Assembly (NCBI GenBank): GCA_015232575.1
Contig: JADFZL010000004.1
Span: forward strand, 348,429 to 412,428
Source: Candidatus Rifleibacteriota bacterium
GTDB taxonomy: Bacteria; Muiribacteriota; Ozemobacteria; Ozemobacterales; Ozemobacteraceae
Reading direction: 5' to 3'
DNA length: 64,000 nucleotides
Below are positions 1 through 8,306 of the stretch, piece after piece; the first letter of the stretch is position 1, and each line of letters opens with the position of its first letter. A model generated the notes under the pieces. It was not told where the DNA came from and searched no databases. It saw only the letters and a list, made by a program, of their open reading frames with translations. The position numbers were made by a program, and so were the translations under genes.

Positions 1-1460
1 GCTTTTGTTTCAGGAATAAGGATGCTGATTGCAGTTCTTTCGGCCGGTGGAAGCTTTTCAATTGCTGCATTAAGATTAGGACCAGCCTGTTTTTCAACGA
101 ATCTGTGCAGGAATTCAAAAAACTGGTTTCTTTTTTCGCCTGCATTTAACTTTGAATATATTGTCGAAAATTCTGCGAGATCGTCTGGAAGCGATATATC
201 AAGCAGGTAGTGAAAAAGAATATCGGCTGCATCAGCCGTGTGTTCGTCAAATTTTTCGAGCAGAAGTTTGATGCCATCACTTTTTGGCATGAGCATTGCG
301 AATAGCCCGATAGCATTCAGGGAGATATCTTTTGCCGGACTTTGCCAGAGATTTTCAAGAGCTGCTGAATTTTTTTGATTGAAAAGAGCATAGAGTGCAT
401 TCATGCGTATTTCCGGAGTTTCGCTCTCGGAAAAAGCAATTGTTTTAAGATGTTCGCCTGTTTCATCAGCAGAAAAATTTCCAAGCGCAGTAACTGCAAT
501 CAGTCTTACTTCCGGAGCCGGGTCGTTCATCATCTGAAATATACGTTCAAGCGAATTTTTCTGCTTTATCGTACTTAGAGAATTGACGGCGGTTTGGCGT
601 ATCCATTTGTCCTGGCTTGCGAGAGCCTCTTGTACCATTGGTAGAAATGGCAAACCGAACTCGGAAAGGTCGATAACCTTCAAAAGTATGTGCCTTTCGT
701 CCTGGGATAGTTCCTTCAAAGCGTCCTGAACTTCTTCTACTTCAACCTTAGATTTTCCCGCAGATTTGCTCTGCAGTTGAGAATTTCCCTCAGTAGAAAA
801 TGGATTCATGATAAGACGCAGAATTCCGTCCCCGCCAAGGTTTTTCAGTGCAAAAAGAATTGCTTCAATGAATTGAAAATTTTCGAATTTGTCAATCGCT
901 TTTAGTGGCTGTCCGAGAGACTCAATAAGCTGGGGAATGCAGGAATATGTGTTACATTCAGTCAGAACTTCAATAGCTTTGGCTTTCCTGACGTAGTCAG
1001 TATCGTTGGTATTGAGAATGTTTCTGGCGAATTTTTGCAGAGAATCTGGAAGGCCCTTTTTTCTGTCAGTTGCAGCAAAAATGTCAGCAATAGTACAAAG
1101 CAGGTGTGCATGACAACTCTGATGAGACTTTTCAATTGTTGTGATTAATCTGGGAATAAGTTTTTTCCCATTTTCAGGGTGGAAATAGAAATAATCCTCA
1201 AGCTTTCTGGAAATTTCCTTTTGTACAAGCTCGGGTAGAGTTGGAAGAAAATGAAGAAGCATCGAAACTGATAAGCCTTTCAGCTCGATAATGTCGCAGA
1301 TTTGTTCTGACAATGACGACAGAGCAACATCAACTTTCTTTGATGAAAGCGACTTAATGCGATCGGCACTTTTTTTTAATCTGCGTATTTTAGATGAAAG
1401 TTGCCGGATTTCCTCGTCTCTTGAAGTTTTCGACTCATTCGAAGTATTTAAGGTATTCAA
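1..1460 (-). CDS. HEAT-repeat protein, 3' end beyond left edge
   Basis: Open on the minus strand from a TTG at 1460 to the left edge, about 486 codons with no stop. The start is chosen because GGAG at 1468-1471 sits 7 nt before the TTG, an in-frame TAG lies at 1485-1487, and no ATG is near. The translation is a chain of paired helices typical of HEAT/armadillo repeats, for example 'WIRQTAVNSLSTIKQKNSLE', then 'PEVRLIAVTALGNF' and 'PEIRMNALYALFNQ' at about 38-residue spacing. The N-terminus is basic and helical. No signal peptide or enzymatic motif is visible, so a cytoplasmic protein-binding scaffold is the likely role (inference). It lies 55 nt downstream of the TPR gene and is probably the last gene of the whiA operon. 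The true C-terminus is unknown. Confidence 0.8.
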   Translation of the reverse strand, partial: MNTLNTSNESKTSRDEEIRQLSSKIRRLKKSADRIKSLSSKKVDVALSSLSEQICDIIELKGLSVSMLLHFLPTLPELVQKEISRKLEDYFYFHPENGKKLIPRLITTIEKSHQSCHAHLLCTIADIFAATDRKKGLPDSLQKFARNILNTNDTDYVRKAKAIEVLTECNTYSCIPQLIESLGQPLKAIDKFENFQFIEAILFALKNLGGDGILRLIMNPFSTEGNSQLQSKSAGKSKVEVEEVQDALKELSQDERHILLKVIDLSEFGLPFLPMVQEALASQDKWIRQTAVNSLSTIKQKNSLERIFQMMNDPAPEVRLIAVTALGNFSADETGEHLKTIAFSESETPEIRMNALYALFNQKNSAALENLWQSPAKDISLNAIGLFAMLMPKSDGIKLLLEKFDEHTADAADILFHYLLDISLPDDLAEFSTIYSKLNAGEKRNQFFEFLHRFVEKQAGPNLNAAIEKLPPAERTAISILIPETK

Positions 1461-1515
1461 ATTATTTCTCCATTCCAGGTTCTGCTATTGAAGAACGCAT
1501 CTCGTATAAGGCTGA

Positions 1516-3402
1516 TCAAATGTGTTTGAGAAGCATATTGAGATTCAGGCGATCAATTTCGTTTTTGACTGTAATATCAAGCAGTTTTTTTGTTTCCATT
1601 TTCAATCTTTCAACTTGAGTGAAAGACATTACTTTTTTTAGAATCAGTGCAATGACTGCAGCGTGCAGGGAATCTCTTTCAATCGCTTTCTGCCATAACA
1701 TCCAGAATTTTGCAATGCGATTTTTTGTCAGATGAATGATTGACAGATATGCCATAGCTTCAGGATTTTCAGGGTCTTTTTCGAGTATTGCAGTCAGTCT
1801 TTCAAATGCTGCCGCAAAATCGCGTGCGTAAAAGAAAGCTTTTGCAAAGAGCAATTCTTCTTCAATAAACTGGGGTTCGTATTCACCGATTTTGTTTAGA
1901 AATTTTCTTGCAGCTTCAAAGTTTCCGGATGAAAGGCTTAACTCTACTCTGGTAAGGTTTTCGCGAAGGCTTTCAATGCCATCATTGAATGCTGACCAGA
2001 TTGGTTCTGCTTCTGCCGGAATTCCCTGAAGGATCATAAGTCTTGAAAACCATACTGCGGCTTCTTCGTCGTCCGGGGCGATTCTCAGGACTTTTTTCAG
2101 ACTGTCGCTTCCGATATCGTATTTTCCAATTCGTATTGCAATGTAACCTCTCAAAAACAGTGCGTGAGGATTTTCGCGGTTCTTTTTAAAGGTAGCTTCA
2201 AGATTAACCCATGCTTCATTGAAGTTTTTTTCGAGAAGAAATAATTCTACAAGTGCAAGGGGCAGTTCTTCGTCAGATGCGAATTCCAGAATAGATTCCT
2301 GAAGAAATTCTTTTGCGACTGGAAGATTGCCGGCCATTGCGAGAGATTTTGCAAGGTTGATGCGGTGCTTTGAGCTTTCAGGAGCGCTTTTCTGAATTAA
2401 ACTATACAGTTCAACTGCATCGTCGTAATATCTTCCCTGAAAATAGAGGTTGGCAAGCTCTTCGGCAATAAAGAAATCAGACGGATCCTTTTCATGAATA
2501 TTCTTCATTTTCTGGATAGCGGCTTCATACACAATTGAACCGTCATACAGCGAATCGATTATATCGTAGACCTCTGTTTCGAATGGACTGGACTTTTCTA
2601 CCAGGTCTGTCTGCGAGCTCTTGCTTTTCAACAATGGAAGCCGTTTGCTTATTTCATCCAGTTTTGCTTTGAAAAGTTTCTGTCCCGGATCAAGCGAAAT
2701 GGCTCTTTTCAGGTGTGATACAGCCTCTTCTAACTGACCGCCCTCTACCATAAGGTCAACTGTTGTAAGGTGGAAACTCGGGTTTTTAGGATCTATCATC
2801 AGTGCTCTTTTAAGAGTTGTGAGTGCTTTGTCTTTAAGCTCAAGCGAAAGTTGGCATCTGAGAAGCCCTTCAATGGCGTCTGAGGAGTCAGGTGCAATTG
2901 CCACGGCACGTTTGAATACGTCCATTGCCTGTTCAAATTTTTCCATCTCTACAAGAGAATTTCCAATTGTGATAAATAAAGGCAAATCAGAGCCCAGGTC
3001 TTTGATTATAGGCAAGTATCTTTCTATGGCTTCACTTTTTCTGCCAAGAGTCATAAGTGACTGTGCGATTGACTTTTTGACTTCGATGTCATCAGGAATT
3101 ACAGCTTCTGCTCTCAGAAAAACTTCAAGTGCTTTCTGTGTATTTTCACGATAAAGATAAGTCTTTCCAAGATTAAACAGCGCAAGAGGGTTCTCCGGGC
3201 TGATTTCCAGCACTCGTTGAAGAACGCTTATTGCTCTTTCTGTATAGCCTTTCTGAAGATAGGCTGCTCCAAGGTTTATAAGAGCATCAAAATTCTCAGG
3301 ATCAGTCTCAAGAATTTTGGTATATTCTTCAATGGCAAAATCAAACTGTCCACGTTTCTGGTATTCAATACCCTTTTGAAATCTGTCAGCTATGTGGTTC
3401 AT
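1516..3402 (-). CDS. TPR-repeat protein
   Basis: 628 residues, made almost wholly of tetratricopeptide repeats: 34-residue units with the TPR pattern start near residue 7 ('FQKGIEYQKRGQFDFAIEEY') and run to about residue 250. After a short linker at about 255-280 a second TPR solenoid runs to the C-terminus. There is no signal peptide or membrane segment, so it should be cytoplasmic. The ATG at 3402 is 5 nt after the stop of the DnaB-like gene, with AGAGGA about 12 nt upstream, which indicates translational coupling. TPR solenoids mediate protein-protein contacts. The partner cannot be named, but the linkage to a DnaB-like ATPase and a HEAT protein suggests a complex made from this operon (inference). 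Confidence 0.85.
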   Translation of the reverse strand: MNHIADRFQKGIEYQKRGQFDFAIEEYTKILETDPENFDALINLGAAYLQKGYTERAISVLQRVLEISPENPLALFNLGKTYLYRENTQKALEVFLRAEAVIPDDIEVKKSIAQSLMTLGRKSEAIERYLPIIKDLGSDLPLFITIGNSLVEMEKFEQAMDVFKRAVAIAPDSSDAIEGLLRCQLSLELKDKALTTLKRALMIDPKNPSFHLTTVDLMVEGGQLEEAVSHLKRAISLDPGQKLFKAKLDEISKRLPLLKSKSSQTDLVEKSSPFETEVYDIIDSLYDGSIVYEAAIQKMKNIHEKDPSDFFIAEELANLYFQGRYYDDAVELYSLIQKSAPESSKHRINLAKSLAMAGNLPVAKEFLQESILEFASDEELPLALVELFLLEKNFNEAWVNLEATFKKNRENPHALFLRGYIAIRIGKYDIGSDSLKKVLRIAPDDEEAAVWFSRLMILQGIPAEAEPIWSAFNDGIESLRENLTRVELSLSSGNFEAARKFLNKIGEYEPQFIEEELLFAKAFFYARDFAAAFERLTAILEKDPENPEAMAYLSIIHLTKNRIAKFWMLWQKAIERDSLHAAVIALILKKVMSFTQVERLKMETKKLLDITVKNEIDRLNLNMLLKHI

Positions 3403-3407
3403 GTTTA

Positions 3408-4961
3408 TCAGAATTCCTCTTCTCTGAGAGATTGTTTGGCGGCTTCGTGAAAGTTCCTTTCCTTCATCACTTTGTCATCCTTGTATTTCTGTATGTTTTC
3501 AATCATTGCATTATAATTTTCAACTTCCTGTGGGGCGCATTCTCTGAACTTTGAATATGCTTCGAAATATCTATAGAATATTCTTGAATTTATTCCGCCC
3601 ATCTTGTTTTTTGCAATATAAATTTCAGATATTGGAATCATGAAATTGTCTTTTCCAAGTTCCCATTCGAGAAAAGGTGTCTCAAAATCGTTCAGGTAGT
3701 CACAGTAAAGGAAGAAGACCACGTAAGGGTCATAAAGAAGCCCGGCTACTTCGCCAAGGTCTTCTCTGACAGGGCGCCGTTTGCTGATTGCCCTTGGCAG
3801 ACCTGCAGTTGCTATGAGTGGCACGTTTTCTTCTGCTGAAATGCTCTTCAGCTCAGAAGAAAGAAAGTTGCACTTTTCCTTGAATTCTCTTATTTCGTCT
3901 TTGAGATGTATTTTAAAAATTGGATCAATTAAAACTGCAACATCGCCGCCCTTTTCAAGTTTTGTGCGTTTTACGAGTTTTTTTATGTCGTCGAGGAAGA
4001 TTCTTCCGTTTGATTCGTCAATAATGTAGAGTCTTTCCTTCATTGCAGTAACTTTTTTCAGACCTGCAAGGCGCTTCTGTTCAAGTCTGGCGTCACTGAG
4101 ATATGGGTTTTTAACGTAATCTACTGCAACTTCAGCAGCCTGTGCGACGAGTTTTGAAATTACATCGTTTCTGTTCAGGTCAAGTGAGAAAAATATTACA
4201 GTCAGCTCCGGATTAAGTGTAACGAGTTCCCATGCAAACTGTGTCAGAAAGGTTGATTTTCCCATGCCGGCTCCGCCGGTAATGAGATAAAGTTCTTTCT
4301 GTATTCCCGCAATAATTTCCATGAGCTGAGGAAAACCAGTTTCATACCCAGGATATCCACGATTATTGGTTCGGGATGATTCGACAAGTTCAGACATTTC
4401 TTCTATCTGTATGTCAATGTTTTTTATGTAGCCGGTTGTCCCCTGAAGGAACACAGTGCGAAGATTCTGAATGCACGAACTGAGGGTATCAAAAATTTCG
4501 TTGTCCGGATTATAGACACTTTCAGAATATTTCAATAGAAGGCGCCGCGCCTGATTTCTGGTGTTTCTGTCGCGTATTCTGTCCAATACAGGTTCAATGT
4601 CATCAAGCATTGTTACGCCAGGCGTTGAAAACGGGGAAATGAATAGTTTATGTATTCTTTCTTTGCCGCCTGCAATATCCAGACGTGATACTTTCCCTTT
4701 TTTTGCTGATGAAAGCAGCTTTTGCAGATTCAGTGAATTGAGCATTCCTTCTTCAGAGATAATCTGAAGCATGGCTTCCAGGAGAACTTTATTGCCTTCG
4801 TCATTCTGAAAGTCAGAAGCAGAAAAGCGCTTTTCATTCAGCAGACGGCCAACTATTACAGGTTCAAATACGAGATTTGCAAGCACTATTTCTTCGTCCA
4901 GAAGGGCTTCTTCAATCATTTTATCATAAGATAGATAATCAATTTTTCTTTTAGCAGCCAA
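3408..4961 (-). CDS. divergent DnaB-like RecA-fold ATPase
   Basis: 517 residues from a TTG at 4961, chosen because GGAG (4969-4972) lies 7 nt upstream. The longer frame to a TTG at 5033 has no close ribosome site and would overlap whiA by 20 nt. The N-terminal ~100 residues resemble the DnaB N-terminal helical domain ('EEIVLANLVFEPVIVGRLL'). The C-terminal half has a RecA core with Walker A GGAGMGKST at about 229-237, 'VIFFSLDLNRNDVISKL' where DnaB has FSLEM, and Walker B 'VAVLIDP' with Asp346. The family unwinds DNA as a hexamer at the fork. Here the P-loop and the catalytic Glu position (Asp) are atypical, so an accessory helicase or ATPase role is more likely than the main replicative helicase (inference). 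It sits between whiA and the TPR gene. Confidence 0.75.
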   Translation of the reverse strand: MAAKRKIDYLSYDKMIEEALLDEEIVLANLVFEPVIVGRLLNEKRFSASDFQNDEGNKVLLEAMLQIISEEGMLNSLNLQKLLSSAKKGKVSRLDIAGGKERIHKLFISPFSTPGVTMLDDIEPVLDRIRDRNTRNQARRLLLKYSESVYNPDNEIFDTLSSCIQNLRTVFLQGTTGYIKNIDIQIEEMSELVESSRTNNRGYPGYETGFPQLMEIIAGIQKELYLITGGAGMGKSTFLTQFAWELVTLNPELTVIFFSLDLNRNDVISKLVAQAAEVAVDYVKNPYLSDARLEQKRLAGLKKVTAMKERLYIIDESNGRIFLDDIKKLVKRTKLEKGGDVAVLIDPIFKIHLKDEIREFKEKCNFLSSELKSISAEENVPLIATAGLPRAISKRRPVREDLGEVAGLLYDPYVVFFLYCDYLNDFETPFLEWELGKDNFMIPISEIYIAKNKMGGINSRIFYRYFEAYSKFRECAPQEVENYNAMIENIQKYKDDKVMKERNFHEAAKQSLREEEF

Positions 4962-5013
4962 GGTTGCACTCCAGATGGCACAATTATTCTGTTGATTATA
5001 CCATAATTTGGTT

Positions 5014-5952
5014 TTAGTGCGAGTCTTTCTCAAATATTTTGCGAAAAATTTCCTCGATTCTTCTCAAACGATGATTAACAGCTGATTTGCTCAAGACGGG
5101 CGACAATCTTTTTCCCAATTTTTCAATTGTATCATGCGGAAAATGCAGTCGCATTTCTGCAATTTGCCTAAGCGAATCAGAGAGAACAGACTGTTCGGTG
5201 TAATTCAGGAGAGATCTGATTTTGTTGCAGATTTCTTCAGAAGCTTTAACCTGTTTGTTAATGTTTGCCGTCTCGAAATTTACCTGCCTGTTAATGTCAG
5301 CAATCATAGTTCTGGTGGCAATAATATCTTCAAATGCCATGGCTTTTTCAAATAATTCAAGAGAGTTGAGGAATCTGGATATTTTTTTTCTGTTTTTCAG
5401 ATAGAAAATAGATGAATTGTTTTTGATGAATTTTTTGAAGGTGATGTTCATGTTCCGGCAGCATCTTATGAACAATCTGGAAAGAAACTTGCTCTTTATG
5501 GTAATTTCAAGATGATACGCTTTTTTCGGATTCTGGATGTATCCGCTGCGAATGAAAAGGGTTTTTAAAAAAGTCGCCTGACAGTGTGACAAGGCAGCTG
5601 ATTTTGCGTTGCGATTTCTTCTTCCCTTCAAGGTCTCAACGGGTATAGCTGTTTGTTTGAAATTCAGAAGAGTTTTAAAAAGCTTTGTGGGTGTTTCCAG
5701 AATGTTTTCTACTGAAGAGAAGCTGAGAAGAATTTTTTCAGTCTTAGTGAGAATTTTCTCAGGAAAATTATCTCTAAGCGATTTCGGAAGGGCTCTAAGG
5801 AAAAAATCAGTGAGCTCATTGGAGCTCTGCTGATGAAGCTTTTCAGCCTTCTTTCCGAAGAACATAACTGTAAAAATTTTCCGACAGCAGTCCATGCCTG
5901 GTATACTGTCGAGCAGTTCAAACTTAATTCTGTTGCTGTAGGACAATTTCAT
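5014..5952 (-). CDS. whiA: WhiA-type DNA-binding regulator
   Basis: 312 residues, the normal length for WhiA. Three family signatures are readable. The degenerate LAGLIDADG homing-endonuclease-like domain includes 'FIRSGYIQNPKKAYHLEI' at about residues 130-150. The linker with the conserved Asn-rich stretch appears as 'NFETANINKQVKASEEI'. The C-terminal helix-turn-helix includes 'LSKSAVNHRLRRIEEIF', preceded by 'LSDSLRQIAEMRLHFP'. WhiA binds DNA and influences sporulation septation in actinomycetes and cell division or chromosome functions in Firmicutes. There it usually follows rapZ and glmR; neither is visible here. Its gene instead heads an operon with a DnaB-like ATPase, TPR and HEAT genes. 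The protein is basic and cytoplasmic. No Shine-Dalgarno precedes the ATG (see promoter entry). Confidence 0.88.
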   Translation of the reverse strand: MKLSYSNRIKFELLDSIPGMDCCRKIFTVMFFGKKAEKLHQQSSNELTDFFLRALPKSLRDNFPEKILTKTEKILLSFSSVENILETPTKLFKTLLNFKQTAIPVETLKGRRNRNAKSAALSHCQATFLKTLFIRSGYIQNPKKAYHLEITIKSKFLSRLFIRCCRNMNITFKKFIKNNSSIFYLKNRKKISRFLNSLELFEKAMAFEDIIATRTMIADINRQVNFETANINKQVKASEEICNKIRSLLNYTEQSVLSDSLRQIAEMRLHFPHDTIEKLGKRLSPVLSKSAVNHRLRRIEEIFRKIFEKDSH

Positions 5953-5987
5953 TATTTAATAATGCAACAATTCTGTTAGAAAGGCAA
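5950..5987 (-). promoter_or_regulatory. whiA promoter, probably leaderless
   Basis: On the minus strand TTGCCT (5982-5987), a 17-nt spacer and CATTAT (5959-5964) form a plausible sigma-70 promoter. Only 6 nt (5953-5958) separate the -10 box from the whiA ATG, so transcription should begin at or next to the ATG. No Shine-Dalgarno is present upstream, which fits a leaderless message. The assignment is from motif spacing only. Confidence 0.45.
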
Positions 5988-6030
5988 GATTTTGTCTTTG
6001 GATTTATAATGTCACCTGCGAATATAACCA

Positions 6031-6055
6031 AAGTGCGGGTGGAATGCCCGCACTT
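6031..6055. terminator. hairpin after amt gene
   Basis: Perfect 8-bp GC-rich inverted repeat, AGTGCGGG (6032-6039) and CCCGCACT (6047-6054) with a 7-nt loop, placed 21 nt past the stop of the ammonium transporter gene. The T-rich tail on the minus strand is weak (TTTGG), so termination may be partial and let some transcripts reach whiA. Confidence 0.65.
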
Positions 6056-6075
6056 CCGGTAAAGTCTTATGGCAA

Positions 6076-7293
6076 TTACATTGCTTCGTAGGCTTGTTCG
6101 CCGTGAAGAGCTTCGTCGAGACCTGTTTTCTCTTCTGCTTCCTGTATTTTTACAGGGGTTACTTTATTAATGACAATCAACATAAGATATGTAAAGACGA
6201 ACGCATAGATTGAACTTACGAGAATAGCCATCAACTGAGTAGTAAAAAATGAGGAATTTCCGTATAGCAGGCCATCAGCACCCGCTGGATTCACAGCTTT
6301 GCTGGCAAATATTCCGAGCATAACTACTCCGATCATTCCACCTACGCCATGAACTCCCCATACATCTAGAGCATCGTCAAGCTTAAGGTAATTTTTCAAA
6401 TATACGGCAAAATAGCAGACAACTCCAGATACAGTGCCGATTACCACTGCAGCGTTAAGAGTAACAAATCCGGCTGCAGGAGTAATTGTTGCAAGCCCCG
6501 CAACTGAACCGGTCAGCAGACCAAGAAATTTTGGTTTTCCTTCAAATACCCAGGCGACCAGCAACCAGGCAACACCGGCGAAAGAAGCTGCCACATCTGT
6601 ATTTAGAAAAGCCTGAGCGGTAATACCATCCACCTTCAACTGGCTTCCAGCGTTAAAACCATACCATCCAAACCAAAGAAGACCTGTTCCGAGTGCAACC
6701 AGAGGAATGCTGTGAGGAAGCGGTTCTTTAACACTGCGGGAGCCAACAAACAGTACAGATGCCAGTGCCGCCATTCCTGCAATATTGTGAACTACAATAC
6801 CACCTGCAAAATCAAGCACTCCAAGTTTGGCCAGGTAACCATTTCCCCAAATCATGTGAACGAAAGGAAAATATACCAGAAACAACCATGTAATCAGAAA
6901 AAGCAAATATGCTTTAAACGTAACACGATTGGCAAAAGCGCCAGTAATCAAAGCCGGAGTGATGATAGCAAACATCATCTGATACGATGCAAATACAAAT
7001 TCGGGTATGGTCGGGCTGACAGCGCATGGAGTTGCCGCAGTTACTCCCCACATGAACGCCTTGCTGAAATCTCCGATGAAACCGCCCTCTCCACCGCTGA
7101 AACAAAGAGAATAGCCGCATACGTACCAGATAACCGTGGTTATACAGAGAGAGGCAAAACTCTGCATCATAACAGCCAAAACGTTTTTTCGACCAACGAG
7201 ACCACCATAAAAAAAAGCAAGACCCGGAGTCATAAGCATGACCAGACTTGCTGAGACCAACATAAAACCAGTGTCACCAGTATTGAAATTCAT
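6076..7293 (-). CDS. amt: ammonium transporter (Amt family)
   Basis: 405 residues, the usual length for Amt/MEP/Rh channels, with about eleven hydrophobic segments. Recognisable family stretches are 'MLMTPGLAFFYGGLVGRKNV' near the N-terminus, 'FVHMIWGNG' (pore His), 'LDFAGGIVVHNIAG' and the C-terminal 'DVWGVHGVGGMIG' carrying the second pore His. It conducts ammonium or ammonia across the inner membrane. The C-terminal tail is short and acidic, and no glnK/PII gene is adjacent, unlike many amt loci. The ATG at 7293 has AAGGA about 8 nt upstream. The response-regulator gene upstream lies 134 nt away on the same strand. A nitrogen-control link with the two-component pair is possible but not shown. 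Confidence 0.95.
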   Translation of the reverse strand: MNFNTGDTGFMLVSASLVMLMTPGLAFFYGGLVGRKNVLAVMMQSFASLCITTVIWYVCGYSLCFSGGEGGFIGDFSKAFMWGVTAATPCAVSPTIPEFVFASYQMMFAIITPALITGAFANRVTFKAYLLFLITWLFLVYFPFVHMIWGNGYLAKLGVLDFAGGIVVHNIAGMAALASVLFVGSRSVKEPLPHSIPLVALGTGLLWFGWYGFNAGSQLKVDGITAQAFLNTDVAASFAGVAWLLVAWVFEGKPKFLGLLTGSVAGLATITPAAGFVTLNAAVVIGTVSGVVCYFAVYLKNYLKLDDALDVWGVHGVGGMIGVVMLGIFASKAVNPAGADGLLYGNSSFFTTQLMAILVSSIYAFVFTYLMLIVINKVTPVKIQEAEEKTGLDEALHGEQAYEAM

Positions 7294-7427
7294 GATATAT
7301 TCCTTTCCCTGACCGTATTATTTATTTTCGGTCTTCTTATAAAACACAGTTGGAAAGGATAGCTTAATAATTCTGCATCGCCCATCAGGAAAAATCGGAA
7401 AGAAGGCTTCGAAATACCTTACTTTAT

Positions 7428-8093
7428 CTAAAGGCTGGTCAAGCCTTCACGAATGGCATATTTGGTCAGTTCTGCAATCGAATGGATATTGAGTTTGTCC
7501 ATTATTTGTTTGCGATGAGTCTCAATCGTTTTTACACTAATGTTCAGATGTCCAGCAATTTCCTTTGTTGAGCGTCCTTCAGCAAAAAGCTGAAGAATTT
7601 CTCTTTCACGTGGAGACAAAACCACAAATGCCGAAGAAGAACTTTCAGGTTGGAATTGAGATTGGGATTGCTTTATGAATTCACGAGCAAGCATATCAGA
7701 AATGGTCAAACTCAAAAAGATTTGATTGTTCATTACAGTTTTAATTGCCAGATGCAACTCTTCAAAAGCCGAGTCCTTAAGGAGATAGCCCTTAATTCCG
7801 ATTTTGAGTGCCTCAAGAACAAAACGTCTGTCAGAATGCATCGAAAGGGCAATAATATTTTGATGTGGAAATTTCTGTAAAATCTGTCTGGAAGCTTCCA
7901 ATCCGTTCAGGACCGGCATTGAAATGTCCATGATAATACAATCGGGCTGCAACTCACAAGCTCTCTCAAATGCTTGTGAGCCATCACAGGCCTCTCCAAT
8001 AACTTTGAAACCTGGAAGTTTATCCAGAAGAGTTCGCAATCCTTCACGGACGATCTTATGATCATCAGCAATTATAACGGTATTTTCAGACAT
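7428..8093 (-). CDS. NarL/FixJ-family response regulator
   Basis: 221 residues. An N-terminal receiver domain (about 1-125) has the acidic pocket Asp10/Asp11, the phosphorylation site Asp56 in 'CIIMDISMP', and the conserved Lys of 'GYLLKDS'. A C-terminal LuxR-type helix-turn-helix (about 158-215) includes 'LSPREREILQLFAEGRSTKE' and 'ISVKTIETHRKQIMDKL'. It is a DNA-binding transcription regulator that should be phosphorylated by the histidine kinase encoded 213 nt upstream on the same strand. The gap between the two genes holds a dispersed palindromic repeat that could form a strong mRNA hairpin and change the kinase-to-regulator ratio. Target genes are unknown; the ammonium transporter immediately downstream is a candidate. 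Confidence 0.93.
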   Translation of the reverse strand: MSENTVIIADDHKIVREGLRTLLDKLPGFKVIGEACDGSQAFERACELQPDCIIMDISMPVLNGLEASRQILQKFPHQNIIALSMHSDRRFVLEALKIGIKGYLLKDSAFEELHLAIKTVMNNQIFLSLTISDMLAREFIKQSQSQFQPESSSSAFVVLSPREREILQLFAEGRSTKEIAGHLNISVKTIETHRKQIMDKLNIHSIAELTKYAIREGLTSL

Positions 8094-8168
8094 TTTATTT
8101 CCTCATAGTATTCAAAATCCACTCACTCAAAACCGCACTAACATTAACTTAAGAAGTAAATAAGTAGT

Positions 8169-8280
8169 CAAATTTGCGTGTTAACTTTTGCCTGAGCTGT
8201 CATCTCGAACGAATGTGAGAGATCTCTTAAATGCGAGATTTCTCCCTTCGGTTGAAATGACATTTTTTAATGACCCCTTT
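8169..8280. repeat. dispersed palindromic repeat, copy 1
   Basis: Largest copy of a repeat family seen five times in the window. The core (8198-8262) pairs TGTCATCTCGAACGAATG with TTCGGTTGAAATGACA around GAGATCTC..GAGATTTCTC. Homology to the copy at 56521-56607 extends outward to AAATTTGCGTGTTAACTTTT on one side and AATGACCCCTTT on the other. It lies between a kinase gene and its response regulator. Confidence 0.75.
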
Positions 8281-8306
8281 ATTCGGATTTGATGTACTTA
8301 GTGAAT

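Noticed and set aside
3408..5033. Longer DnaB-like frame starting at a TTG at 5033
   Set aside because: No ribosome site there and a 20-nt overlap with whiA; the TTG at 4961 has GGAG at ideal spacing.
6712..7254. 180-codon plus-strand frame opposite the ammonium transporter
   Set aside because: Composition is the antisense of membrane helices and the amt gene is certain; shadow frame.
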